15,941 nt of DNA, from NCBI GenBank assembly GCA_034678805.1, contig JAXDBN010000094.1, positions 1 through 15,941 of the forward strand. Direction: 5' to 3'. The DNA is from PHAA01 sp034678805. Its GTDB lineage: Bacteria; Bacillota; Syntrophomonadia; Syntrophomonadales; Syntrophomonadaceae. This document shows, piece by piece, positions 1 through 8,130 of this stretch. Numbering within the stretch: the first letter of the stretch is position 1; each line of letters opens with the position of its first letter. The position numbers and the translations under genes were made by a program. The notes under the pieces were generated by a model that worked only from the letters and a program-made list of their open reading frames with translations, had not been told where the DNA came from and made no database searches.

Positions 1-125
1 GATAATCACACCCTTCACGTCCTCCCCGTAAAATTGGTTACATTTTACGGGAAGACTGATTATGGGTGGTAAACTAATTCAGTATCAAAAGCGCTCTAAG
101 TGGTCAACTTTTACAATATCATTCA
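1..125. mobile_element. Possible terminus of an IS21-family-like element (non-coding)
   Basis: No gene is visible. A perfect 10-bp inverted repeat (25-34 and 42-51, CCCGTAAAAT / ATTTTACGGG, 7-nt loop) is flanked by an outer 7-bp inverted pair (2-8 and 57-63). A 14-bp unit occurs twice in direct orientation: TGGTTACATTTTAC at 35-48 and TGGTCAACTTTTAC at 102-115, matching at 11 of 14 positions. IS21-family ends carry several spaced repeats of this kind and terminate in CA; a CA is present at 124-125. No istA or istB coding sequence is visible, so this is at most the outer end of a copy lying to the left. Confidence 0.3.
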
Positions 126-350
126 TAGATAGGAAATGGGTAAGATCCGTAATCTGCTAATACACTTACTTCACTTTACGATTCGAATTTAATGGCATTA
201 GAGGTCATTAACTCTGACACATTTACGACACAGGATTTGAAAACCTTTGAAAACTTTTCAGGTTATTTCCGTTGCTAGGATATAGATTCCGTAAAGTTTC
301 CGACACATTTATAAACTTTTAAAAACCTAGCAAATCCGGCCTTTTAAGCA
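126..350. other. Non-coding end of a putative integrated element: arm-type repeats next to the att core
   Basis: No credible ORF is present. GACACA occurs three times in direct orientation (217-222, 228-233, 302-307), with the longer GACACATTTA shared by 217-226 and 302-311. Nested inverted repeats sit next to the tRNA fragment: TTGCTAGG 272-279 with CCTAGCAA 326-333, and inside it AAAGTTT 293-299 with AAACTTT 313-319. Short direct repeats beside a core site are typical of the arm sites bound by tyrosine integrases. That reading is inference and rests mainly on the adjacent tRNA fragment. Confidence 0.35.
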
Positions 351-395
351 CTCTTAATCACAAGGTTGAAGGTTCAAGTCCTTCATGGCCCACCA
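351..395 (+). other. 3' fragment of tRNA-Lys(CUU), probable integration (att) site
   Basis: The anticodon loop CTCTTAA (351-357, anticodon CTT at 353-355) is followed by a correctly sized 3' anticodon strand and variable loop. A perfect T arm comes next (GAAGG 368-372, TTCAAGT loop, CCTTC 380-384), then the acceptor strand ATGGCCC 385-391, discriminator A and CCA 393-395. The 5' half is absent: the bases before 351 cannot pair with the anticodon stem, and no GGGCCAT acceptor strand or D arm lies upstream. It is therefore not a working tRNA. Elements that insert into tRNA genes leave exactly such a 3' copy at their far end; the orientation puts the element at positions below 351 and host DNA above 395. 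Confidence 0.75.
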
Positions 396-409
396 TATAA
401 AACAAAGAA

Positions 410-438
410 CCCGCCGAAAACGGCGGGATTTTTATTTT
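410..438 (+). terminator. Intrinsic terminator of the original tRNA-Lys gene
   Basis: A perfect 7-bp stem, CCCGCCG (410-416) with CGGCGGG (421-427), has an AAAA loop and is followed by ATTTTTATTTT. It starts 15 bp after the CCA end, where a tRNA terminator is expected. Its intactness supports the host side lying to the right of the tRNA fragment. Confidence 0.8.
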
Positions 439-585
439 CTGGAAATTCGTTACTTGCCTTAGAAAGTTGCAATAGAGTTGCAGTCTCTCTGGTGGTTGGA
501 ATGCTGATGTTCGCTTGCTATTTTGCCATTTTCGTTATCCTCTCACTTTCAATCCGTTCGTGACCTTAAATTGGCTGTTCGTTTA

Positions 586-613
586 TTGCTTTATTCATGA
601 AACAACATAATAT
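586..613 (+). promoter_or_regulatory. Candidate promoter of the zinc-ribbon gene
   Basis: TTGCTT (586-591) and TAATAT (608-613) are separated by 16 bp, a reasonable vegetative-type promoter about 40 bp upstream of the start codon. This is pattern matching only. The rest of 439-636 shows nothing else that I can support. Confidence 0.35.
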
Positions 614-654
614 GGTACTTTTTTAGCAATTAGAGCATGAGGGGGTTTGATGTA

Positions 655-903
655 ATGTTGGATCCTGACGTTGAAATAGCTGTATCATGCAAGTACTGTG
701 GCTTTAGGATTCCATTTACTGTGAAAGAGTTTGAAAAGAATCCACACTTCAAGTGCCCTAACTGCAAACATCTAGTAATGATTGATAAGTCAGACGTAAC
801 AAAACATTTGGGTGACATAGAGTTCCTAATGTCATCGGTTTTCGGCCCTAATGCCCGGCAAACTAAATTACACACCCTGCGCGTCCACAAGAAACACCCA
901 TGA
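655..903 (+). CDS. Small zinc-ribbon protein, function unknown
   Basis: This is an 82-residue soluble protein with two CxxC knuckles, C12/C15 (CKYC) and C34/C37 (CPNC), spaced as in a zinc ribbon that would bind one Zn. The C-terminal half is basic and has no recognisable domain. I chose the ATG at 655, not the in-frame ATG at 637, because GAGGGGG at 639-645 gives a strong ribosome binding site 9 nt before 655, while 637 has none. The gene stands alone, just past the tRNA terminator, and converges on the long minus-strand cyclic-di-GMP gene. A 6-bp palindrome (950-965) overlaps that neighbour's stop and could be a weak convergent terminator. Small zinc ribbons of this type can bind nucleic acid or protein; nothing here decides which. 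Confidence 0.7.
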   Translation: MLDPDVEIAVSCKYCGFRIPFTVKEFEKNPHFKCPNCKHLVMIDKSDVTKHLGDIEFLMSSVFGPNARQTKLHTLRVHKKHP

Positions 904-959
904 CGCGTACCACGTGTTAGCTAGAAGTAGCCGAATCAGTATCATTTGCTGGTGATTTA

Positions 960-3584
960 TCACCATTTGACCCCCAACACTTTTTCTACGAATGTCTTGG
1001 CAATAACTGGGTCAAATTGTTTCCCGGCATTATTTTTAATTTCAGCTACGACCGTTTCTTCGTCTAACGCCGGGCGGAAAGGTCTATCGCTGGTCATAGC
1101 ATCGTATGCATCAGCAACTGCCAAAATTCTAGCTTTTAAAGGTATATCAGTGCTCTTTATTCCGTTAGGATAGCCCTCCCCATCCCATCTTTCATGATGT
1201 GCCAGGACATCGTCTGCTAATTTTGAAAACTCATTTAAGGAACTTAATATTCTATGACCAGTTTCGGGATGGCGCTTCATTTCAAACCATTCAGAATCGT
1301 TTAATCTTCCGGTTTTACTGAGTATGCTCTCACTTAGAGCGATTTTTCCTATATCGTGCAACAGCCCACCAGCACAAAGTTCGTCTAGTTCCTCCGCATC
1401 AAAATCCATTTCTCTTCCTATGGCCGCACACAGCTTACTCACCCTAATAGAATGCTGCTCCTCTGATTTACTTTTCTCATATAGATTTTTCATGACTAGT
1501 TTTATGGTGTTACTCTCTGTAATAGGGCTCTGAGACAATTTGCGTTTGTACATATAGTCCTCAGCTCTTTTATAAACCGTAGATATATTTTCTGAAATAT
1601 CCTCTTTGGTAGCCCATCCAAATGCGACTGACAAGTTGATTGATTTGGTTTTCTCCTCAGCTAGATGTGCATAAAGCCGGTTAACAATTTGTTTAGCCTC
1701 ATCATTGCTGGTTTGCGGCAATAGAAATATAAACTCATCTCCACCTGTTCTGGCTAAAATATCACTGTTCCGGCATTCTCTTTTCATAACTTCGGCTGCT
1801 TTGACTATAAGTTCATCACCTACGGCATGACCAAAAGCATCATTGGTTAATTTTAAACCATTTACATCTGCCATAATTAGAGAAAATGGAAGGTTCTCCT
1901 TTAAATCAAGTCTTGCCATCTCTTCTTCGACAAATCTTCGATTATATAATCCGGTTAGATGATCATGAAAGCTCAAATATTCAATTCTATCCTGCCGTTG
2001 TTTTTTATTGGTTATATCCTTAAATACCAATACCACGCCAACCACGGTTCCATCTTCATTATGGATAGGGGCAGCAGTATGTTCAATCGGTATTTTATGG
2101 CTTTCTTTGGAGATCAAGAAAGTATTGTTGACGTTTTCAATTGTTTTTCCATTTTCCATTACAGATTTGAATGGCTCTATACATTCGTCCTGATTGACTT
2201 CATAGTGAATATTGAAAATTTCCTCAAGGGGTTTCCCGAAAGCCTCTTCTTTACTCCACCCAGTAATCTGTTCAGCGGCCAAATTATAATGACTGATTCT
2301 CCCTAGATGGTCAGTTGAGATTATACCGTCTCCAATAGAAAGCAAAGTCATCTTTTGAATAGCAGCTGCCTCATCTCTAGCCCTTTCAGCTGCTTTGCGG
2401 TCGGAAATATCGCGAATAGACTGAATTGCGCCGACAATGTTACCTTTCTCATCAACCAGTTTGGATGCGGACCCCCATAGATAAGCCCCTTTCCCTTGAT
2501 TAAATTGGGGCACATATATTTCTCCAAAAAGGGTGTCACCCTTTTGGTGAATAAAGTCGTATTTTCCTTTAATATCATCTAATTGAATGCTGGACATCAA
2601 TGCCATGTCAATCAATATCGGGCGCCGTTCTCCGTAGAATAATATTGAATATTCATGATTTCCGCTACCGATCATCTGCTCTTTTGAAATACCGGTCATC
2701 TCTTCCATCGCTTTATTCCAAAAGATAACTTTTCCAAGCTGATCAATTACTAAAGTAGCATCAGGTAATAGTTCAATAACCTGCTCCATTTGATGTTGTG
2801 CAGCTAAAGCAAGCTCCTCAGAACGCTTGCGGTCCGTTGTATCACGGCAAATCCCTTCAATATACAACAAATCGCCTTCGCCATTACGGATCGCTCTAAC
2901 CGTGAAAGATAACCACATTTTGCTGCCATCTCTGCGATACATCTCAGTTTCAAACTTATGATGATCGTGTTCTGTAAGGCATTTGAGAAGCAATGTCCTA
3001 TCCGCCGGGTTAACATAGAGCTGGTTTTGGACATCGTGAATGCTGTCTAGCATCTCTTCAACCGATGTAAAACCGAATATTCGGGCAAAGGCGGGATTAA
3101 TGCTAATAAAAAATCCTTGCGGGTCTATCTGGTACACCCCATCAGAGATGTTTTCAAAAATAGATCGGTATTTTTCTTCAGTATTCTGCAGGGACCCTTC
3201 GAATTGTTTTCGTATTGTAATATCTTGACCGGATCCTAATATTGCAGCACCGCCTTCATATCCGATTTCTGTCCCAGTTAACGCTGCCCATCTAGTCTCT
3301 CCGTCCCGGGTCTTTATTTTTATTTCTTCATTAAAACATTGTTCATGGAGAAGCTTATCCTGCAGGTGCATTTTCAATTGTTGTTGGAGATATTCAGGAT
3401 CAACGATATCCAGGTAGGATTCCATCTTATACAATTCGACTTCGGGATAACCGGTTAATTTTTCGAAAGCGGGATTTACATAAATATACCTACCCCGTTG
3501 GGTAATGAAAACAGGTGTGACGATATTTTCAACGATTAGTCTAAATTTATCGACGATTTCAGCCGGGTTGTCTTCTTTATCCAA
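960..3584 (-). CDS. PAS(x4)-GGDEF-HD-GYP cyclic-di-GMP synthase/phosphodiesterase
   Basis: This 874-residue cytoplasmic sensor enzyme has no signal peptide or membrane segment. Four PAS domains lie at about 12-125, 137-253, 264-398 and 405-527. A GGDEF domain (about 535-690) follows, with an intact GGDEF motif at 614-618 and the inhibitory-site RxxD at 605-608, five residues before it. The HD-GYP domain (about 700-874) has its metal-binding set: H711, H743-D744, H772, H796-H797 and D825, plus GYP at 804-806. Both the diguanylate cyclase and the phosphodiesterase therefore look catalytically competent. PAS3 carries a FYGERRPILID motif seen in a subset of PAS domains and may bind a particular ligand. 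The start is TTG, preceded by AAGGAGGGG at 3591-3599 with 6 nt spacing. It has its own promoter candidate (3683-3711) downstream of a terminator, so it is probably expressed separately from the neighbouring HD-GYP gene. Which activity dominates in the cell cannot be read from sequence. Confidence 0.95.
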   Translation of the reverse strand: MDKEDNPAEIVDKFRLIVENIVTPVFITQRGRYIYVNPAFEKLTGYPEVELYKMESYLDIVDPEYLQQQLKMHLQDKLLHEQCFNEEIKIKTRDGETRWAALTGTEIGYEGGAAILGSGQDITIRKQFEGSLQNTEEKYRSIFENISDGVYQIDPQGFFISINPAFARIFGFTSVEEMLDSIHDVQNQLYVNPADRTLLLKCLTEHDHHKFETEMYRRDGSKMWLSFTVRAIRNGEGDLLYIEGICRDTTDRKRSEELALAAQHQMEQVIELLPDATLVIDQLGKVIFWNKAMEEMTGISKEQMIGSGNHEYSILFYGERRPILIDMALMSSIQLDDIKGKYDFIHQKGDTLFGEIYVPQFNQGKGAYLWGSASKLVDEKGNIVGAIQSIRDISDRKAAERARDEAAAIQKMTLLSIGDGIISTDHLGRISHYNLAAEQITGWSKEEAFGKPLEEIFNIHYEVNQDECIEPFKSVMENGKTIENVNNTFLISKESHKIPIEHTAAPIHNEDGTVVGVVLVFKDITNKKQRQDRIEYLSFHDHLTGLYNRRFVEEEMARLDLKENLPFSLIMADVNGLKLTNDAFGHAVGDELIVKAAEVMKRECRNSDILARTGGDEFIFLLPQTSNDEAKQIVNRLYAHLAEEKTKSINLSVAFGWATKEDISENISTVYKRAEDYMYKRKLSQSPITESNTIKLVMKNLYEKSKSEEQHSIRVSKLCAAIGREMDFDAEELDELCAGGLLHDIGKIALSESILSKTGRLNDSEWFEMKRHPETGHRILSSLNEFSKLADDVLAHHERWDGEGYPNGIKSTDIPLKARILAVADAYDAMTSDRPFRPALDEETVVAEIKNNAGKQFDPVIAKTFVEKVLGVKW

Positions 3585-3682
3585 AGAAAACCCCTCCTTA
3601 TTAGGATGTACCGCATCATTTTACAAATTGTTGAATATCATCCCATTGAATACCAATTCAGAAGAATTAATATAATAACAGA

Positions 3683-3711
3683 ATTATCACTTAATTGAAT
3701 ATTAAAAACAA
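3683..3711 (-). promoter_or_regulatory. Candidate promoter of the GGDEF/HD-GYP gene
   Basis: On the minus strand TTGTTT (3711-3706) and GATAAT (3688-3683) are separated by exactly 17 bp. They lie about 100 bp upstream of the TTG start and downstream of the terminator at 3771-3797. The region is very AT-rich, so a chance match is possible. Confidence 0.35.
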
Positions 3712-3764
3712 GACAAAACTTAGATTGCATCATTAATATTTATTAATTCTTCCAATCAGTTTCC

Positions 3765-3797
3765 GATTTAAAAAACCCGCTGTTAAAGCAGGTTTTT
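3765..3797 (-). terminator. Intrinsic terminator (minus strand) between the two cyclic-di-GMP genes
   Basis: On the minus strand AAAAACCUGCU (3797-3787) pairs with AGCGGGUUUUU (3781-3771) over 11 bp, including one U-G wobble, around a 5-nt loop, and the 3' arm ends in a run of six U. On the plus strand the same position is a C-A mismatch, so the element is oriented for minus-strand transcripts. It most simply ends the 3984-8018 transcript. Alternatively it could be the attenuator of a leader for the downstream gene. Confidence 0.7.
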
Positions 3798-3835
3798 AAA
3801 CTGAAATATAAACGTATAAACAGAATTAAATAACA

Positions 3836-3974
3836 AACCTCTTCCCCTATTGGGGGGAATCTAGTCATGAAGCTGGCACCTTAAGAGGTTGTCTCAACTA
3901 TCACATTAAGTCTTATTCTTAAGGTTCGCCATCGGGACGAAGTCGACACTTTTAAGACCCTGCTCACAAAGCAG
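3836..3974 (-). other. Unidentified structured non-coding segment
   Basis: This segment lies between the stop of the 1344-residue gene and the terminator at 3765-3797. Pairings visible in the DNA are AACCTCTT 3836-3843 with AAGAGGTT 3883-3890, TTCCCC 3842-3847 with GGGGAA 3854-3859, GTTG 3888-3891 with CAAC 3895-3898, GTCTTA 3910-3915 with TAAGAC 3953-3958, and CTGCT 3960-3964 with AGCAG 3970-3974. CCTTAAG 3879-3885 can instead pair with CTTAAGG 3918-3924, which competes with the first helix. It does not fit the cyclic-di-GMP-I or -II consensus. The motif GAGGTTGTCTCAA also resembles some IS ends, so a mobile-element relic is an alternative. The strand is inferred from the terminator. Confidence 0.3.
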
Positions 3975-3983
3975 CATAATTGA

Positions 3984-6900
3984 TTAAAATTCGAATCTTT
4001 TTTCTCTGAAAAGTCTTATACATGCCTCAACAACATCTTTATCATAGAGTACACCTTGATTCTTCTCTATTTCTTCTAATGCCAGGTCAATCCCTAAGGC
4101 AGGTCGATATGGACGGTGAGATGACATAGCCTCTACTACATCCGCCACAGCCAAAATCCGGGCTTCCAGAAGAATCTCATCTCCTTTCAGGCCGTGGGGA
4201 TATCCGGAGCCATCTATTCGTTCGTGATGCTGTAAAAGAATGTCACCAATTGGCCATGGGAATTCAATATCTTTAACTATATCGTAGCCCGCCTGGCAGT
4301 GGTTTTTGATAATACCCCATTCCATATCGTTGATCCTTCCAGGTTTACTGAGAATCTCGGTTGGAACAATTATTTTCCCGATATCATGCAGATTACCGGC
4401 TATTTCTATTCCATTGATCCTTGTTTTGGGTATATCCATCCCATTGGCTATGGCCATTGCCAGGCGGGTTACCCTCTTTTGATGCCCGGCAGTATAAGGA
4501 TCTCTTATCTCAAGGGTTCTTCCAAGGGAGTTAACCGCTTGCATCAGGATACGCTCCATTTTATTAAGACTTGCTTTTAATTGCTGCGCGCTGTAATCAC
4601 GTTCACAGCGAGTCCGCAGGGCCTTAATAGCATAGGCTAAATTATTTGCCATCTCCACCAGCATTAATTGTTCCTCTTTCCCGAAGGCATCGATACTGCT
4701 GGAGTAAATACCAAGCACCCCAAACGCTTTATTATTAGCCATCAACGGAATTGACATGGTGGACTTAAAGCCTCGCCGCAAAGCATCTCTTAACCAGGGT
4801 GAAAAGCTATCATCCTTTTTCAATTCTTGTATGACCACTGGATTCTTGGTAAATATGGCTTTGCATGATGGTCCGTGGGCTCGCTTGGGATCCTTAAGAG
4901 CCAAGTTAAGTTTGTGGATATAACCATGATGTTTACCACCTTCGGCGACCGGTTTGATCTTTTTCATCGGGTCATCCTGAAGATAGCCGATCCAAGCCAT
5001 ATCATAACCACCTACAGCTACTATGCTGTCACAAATTCCCTTCAGCAAGTCCTCCTCATTATCAGCTTTCAACATAGAGCTATTACCAGCACAAATGCCC
5101 TTGAGAGTGCGGTCTAGTCGTTTGTAATCGGTCAAGTCGATAAAAGTAGCCGTGGATTTCTTCGTATCCGGAATCATACTCACATATATCAGGCCTTCCC
5201 GGATTTTATTGCTGTTATCTTTAAGCCGGGTCATATATATCCTGGGCGCGGATTCCTCATTATCCCGGCGCATTTTATGATATTCCACCATGGTGTCTAT
5301 CATACTTTTATCAACCAGCTCGATCCATTCATGACCAATAATTTCTTGTGCATTATAACCTAATAGATTTCCCCATTCTTGATTAGCTTTTAAAATAGTC
5401 ATATCTTCATTGATTATTATTGCAGGAACCCCATTATTATTGAATATGGTGCGCCAGTAATTTTCCGATTCCTTAAGGGCGGCACGGATTCTTTTTCGTT
5501 GTATAGCCTTGGATATTATTTGCGCAGTATGATCCATTACGTACTGATCTTCATTTGACCATGCTTTTCCCATCTTCATGGCATCAAAGCCCAAAAATCC
5601 TATCAGTTTACCGTCGTTAAACAGCGGTGAGGCTATCAGTGAATTTATACCCTGGGCTCGCAGGATTTCTTTTTCGGCTGCAGCTTCGGTAACCATGTCG
5701 TCTACACAGGAAATAAATATTGTTTCACCGCTAAGCAGCTTGTTCATCCACCAGGGGAAGATTTCGATTGGTAGATTTTGCCATTTTGCTATTTGCGGCT
5801 CAATGCCATTCGCACACCATTCGTTGGTATTGCTCATATGCTTGTCATCCTCTGTTAATAAAAAGAGGTAGCAATGATCACTGCAGCTAAATTTTCCTAT
5901 CATCTGTAAGCTGCAATCAATCATTTCGTTAATTCCATCCGCTACCGAATTATTGAACTTTTTGGATATTTCCAATACCAGGACCTGGGCTTCCATTTGG
6001 CGCTGGATCATGTTTTCGACGCGAACGCGTTCGTTAATGTTTCTCGCAATGCTCAATAATACTTGTTCCCCATTTAATTTTGCCCCCCGGGAACTCACCT
6101 CCACCGCGAATGAACTGCCATCCTTGCGAATATGATTGGTGACGAACAAGATGCCCTCTGTGCTCGCCTGATGCATCTGTTTGTTAATCAAATCAGGCTT
6201 ATCCATCTTACGCAGATCAAATATGGTCTTGGCAAGTAATTCATCGCGTTCATATCCATACTCTCTCTCAGCTGCTGTATTCGCCTCCAAGATTTGGCCG
6301 TCCTTCTGCCTGACATAAAGTATAATATCGCGGCTGTTGGTAGACAGCAGTGCATATCTTTTATTTAATTCCCGGGCCCTTTCCCGGTCAGTTATGTCGA
6401 CGACATATGTGATATTGGCAGGGCCTTCTGGCAGTTCAATGTTTTTTATGTGAACCTGGATTGGAAAAGTAGAGCCATCTGTTCTGATTCCCATCGATTC
6501 AAAGCTGTAAGGGGCAACATCACCTGTGGGGCGTATTTTTAGTATTTGCTTGATTTCTTCATGACAAACAGGGGCGATTTGATTCATAACATGGCTATCG
6601 GTTAATATAGTGTTACTAATCCCGAACATCGTTCTATAGGCTTCATTACAAAGAACGATTCGGCCATTGCGGTTAATAACAATGCCAATGGGAGCTTGCT
6701 CGAATAATCTACGGAAGCGTTCTTCACTAGCCTGTATGTATGTTTTGGCTTCAACTTGGTCGGTTATATCGAGTATTGATAAGATTACATGGCCAGATTC
6801 TCTCATTAGCGAAGAAAACACCTGGCATACTCTTATCTCACCATTTTTATTAACAATTCTAAAATCATATGATGAAGGCTCCTGGTCAGGATAAGTTTGA

Positions 6901-8018
6901 TGGAGACGAAAATTTTCCTGCACCTTTGCCAAATCTTCAGGCAATATGAAATCAAATGGCTTTTTGCCAATAATTTCATCTACTGTAAGTCCAGTCATTC
7001 TCATAAACTGCGCATTGGCCATGATAACCTTGTAATCTTTGTTAACTAAAACAGTGGGCGCAGCTACATTTTCAAAAAGAGTCCTGTAGTAATCCTCTGA
7101 CTCTCTGAGAGCCATTTCTGTTTGCTGTTGCTTTACCATAATTTCTGTCAACTCCCGGTTTGACTGTATGAGTTCAGCAGTCCGCTGGTTGATTAATTGA
7201 TCTAATTCTGAACAAGTTTTTCCCAGTTCTGTTTCGACTTTTATATGCTTGCTGATATCACGGGCTACACCCTGGTATTCGATGATATTACCATCGCCAT
7301 CAAAAATGGCGCGGGTGGTCCATTCGTACCATGTTGTAACATCGTCGGGCCCATCCACAGGATTTATGAAATTTTGCACCGGATTATCCGGGGTGAAAGT
7401 TTTGAAGAATTTAAGAATATCGTTGTGCCGGTCGCTTGGGACCAGGGTTAGTAAGGGTTTCCCAATCAATGTTTCCGCTTCCTGACCGTACACCCGGCAT
7501 AGTGCGTTGTTAACAAAGGTCATGGTGGTATCTGGATTACAACGACCGATTAACTCAGTCTGATCTTCCACCACTTTGCGATAGCGTAATTCACTTAGAT
7601 GCAATTTTTCTTCCAGACTCCTCCGTAAGGTTATATCCCGGGCGATAGTAACCAAAGCCATTTCTCCATTATCGAGTCGAACAAAGGTCCCTTTAGCTTC
7701 AAACCATAAATAAGTTCCATCCTTTTTACGCAACCGGTACTCGTCATACATCGCACCATAACTATGGTTTTTTCTAATTTTGAGCATAACACGGTCAAGG
7801 TCATCTGGATGTATCCAGTACAGCGGATTCCGTCCTAACATTTCCTTGTCAGAGTATCCCAATAAAAGCAAGGTGGTTGTATTAAAATACAAACAGCTAA
7901 GGTCAGGGATTCTATGAATGCTCACCATGTCATGGACCTTATCCAGTATTAATTGGTTGATCAGCTGACAATCCGAAATATACTCTTGAGACTTTAAGCG
8001 TAGTGTTTGTGTCTTCAC
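3984..8018 (-). CDS. PAS/GAF multi-sensor HD-GYP cyclic-di-GMP phosphodiesterase
   Basis: This 1344-residue soluble protein has no membrane segments. In order it has PAS 1 (about 15-130), PAS 2 (143-257), a coiled coil (about 260-305), PAS 3 (308-422), PAS 4 (428-545), PAS 5 (552-665), GAF 1 (about 675-845), PAS 6 (850-967), GAF 2 (about 975-1135) and HD-GYP (1150-1344). The HD-GYP residues are complete: H1179, H1211-D1212, H1240, H1264-H1265, D1293, and GYP at 1272-1274. There is no GGDEF or EAL domain, so the expected reaction is hydrolysis of cyclic-di-GMP to pGpG/GMP, controlled by several ligand or redox inputs. The start is GTG with a GGTGA ribosome binding site at 8026-8030, 7 nt away. 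Expression is very probably controlled by the cyclic-di-GMP-I riboswitch and terminator about 200-320 bp upstream, so the enzyme's substrate also regulates its transcript. Sensory ligands cannot be named from sequence. Confidence 0.95.
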   Translation of the reverse strand: MKTQTLRLKSQEYISDCQLINQLILDKVHDMVSIHRIPDLSCLYFNTTTLLLLGYSDKEMLGRNPLYWIHPDDLDRVMLKIRKNHSYGAMYDEYRLRKKDGTYLWFEAKGTFVRLDNGEMALVTIARDITLRRSLEEKLHLSELRYRKVVEDQTELIGRCNPDTTMTFVNNALCRVYGQEAETLIGKPLLTLVPSDRHNDILKFFKTFTPDNPVQNFINPVDGPDDVTTWYEWTTRAIFDGDGNIIEYQGVARDISKHIKVETELGKTCSELDQLINQRTAELIQSNRELTEIMVKQQQTEMALRESEDYYRTLFENVAAPTVLVNKDYKVIMANAQFMRMTGLTVDEIIGKKPFDFILPEDLAKVQENFRLHQTYPDQEPSSYDFRIVNKNGEIRVCQVFSSLMRESGHVILSILDITDQVEAKTYIQASEERFRRLFEQAPIGIVINRNGRIVLCNEAYRTMFGISNTILTDSHVMNQIAPVCHEEIKQILKIRPTGDVAPYSFESMGIRTDGSTFPIQVHIKNIELPEGPANITYVVDITDRERARELNKRYALLSTNSRDIILYVRQKDGQILEANTAAEREYGYERDELLAKTIFDLRKMDKPDLINKQMHQASTEGILFVTNHIRKDGSSFAVEVSSRGAKLNGEQVLLSIARNINERVRVENMIQRQMEAQVLVLEISKKFNNSVADGINEMIDCSLQMIGKFSCSDHCYLFLLTEDDKHMSNTNEWCANGIEPQIAKWQNLPIEIFPWWMNKLLSGETIFISCVDDMVTEAAAEKEILRAQGINSLIASPLFNDGKLIGFLGFDAMKMGKAWSNEDQYVMDHTAQIISKAIQRKRIRAALKESENYWRTIFNNNGVPAIIINEDMTILKANQEWGNLLGYNAQEIIGHEWIELVDKSMIDTMVEYHKMRRDNEESAPRIYMTRLKDNSNKIREGLIYVSMIPDTKKSTATFIDLTDYKRLDRTLKGICAGNSSMLKADNEEDLLKGICDSIVAVGGYDMAWIGYLQDDPMKKIKPVAEGGKHHGYIHKLNLALKDPKRAHGPSCKAIFTKNPVVIQELKKDDSFSPWLRDALRRGFKSTMSIPLMANNKAFGVLGIYSSSIDAFGKEEQLMLVEMANNLAYAIKALRTRCERDYSAQQLKASLNKMERILMQAVNSLGRTLEIRDPYTAGHQKRVTRLAMAIANGMDIPKTRINGIEIAGNLHDIGKIIVPTEILSKPGRINDMEWGIIKNHCQAGYDIVKDIEFPWPIGDILLQHHERIDGSGYPHGLKGDEILLEARILAVADVVEAMSSHRPYRPALGIDLALEEIEKNQGVLYDKDVVEACIRLFREKRFEF

Positions 8019-8130
8019 TTGGATCTCACCCTTCTTTATTTAATAGCTATCCTACACTATTCCATCCGCCTGACGCCTCTTACCTTCCTATTATTGCCAA
8101 CCGTACTACATCTAAATATTAACCAGCGGA

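Noticed and set aside
300..395. A complete tRNA gene
   Set aside because: No 5' acceptor strand, D arm or pairing 5' anticodon strand lies upstream of 351; only the 3' part is present.
366..563. Plus-strand ORF of 65 residues
   Set aside because: It starts inside the tRNA T arm and runs through the tRNA terminator; no ribosome binding site.
1959..2306. Plus-strand ORFs opposite the PAS/GGDEF gene
   Set aside because: Antisense shadows of conserved PAS coding sequence, no ribosome binding sites.
3836..3985. A second cyclic-di-GMP riboswitch or an S-box
   Set aside because: GGGACG and AAGGTGCC-like strings occur, but the required GGCAAACC, GACGCAAAGCC and GGCAACC contexts do not.
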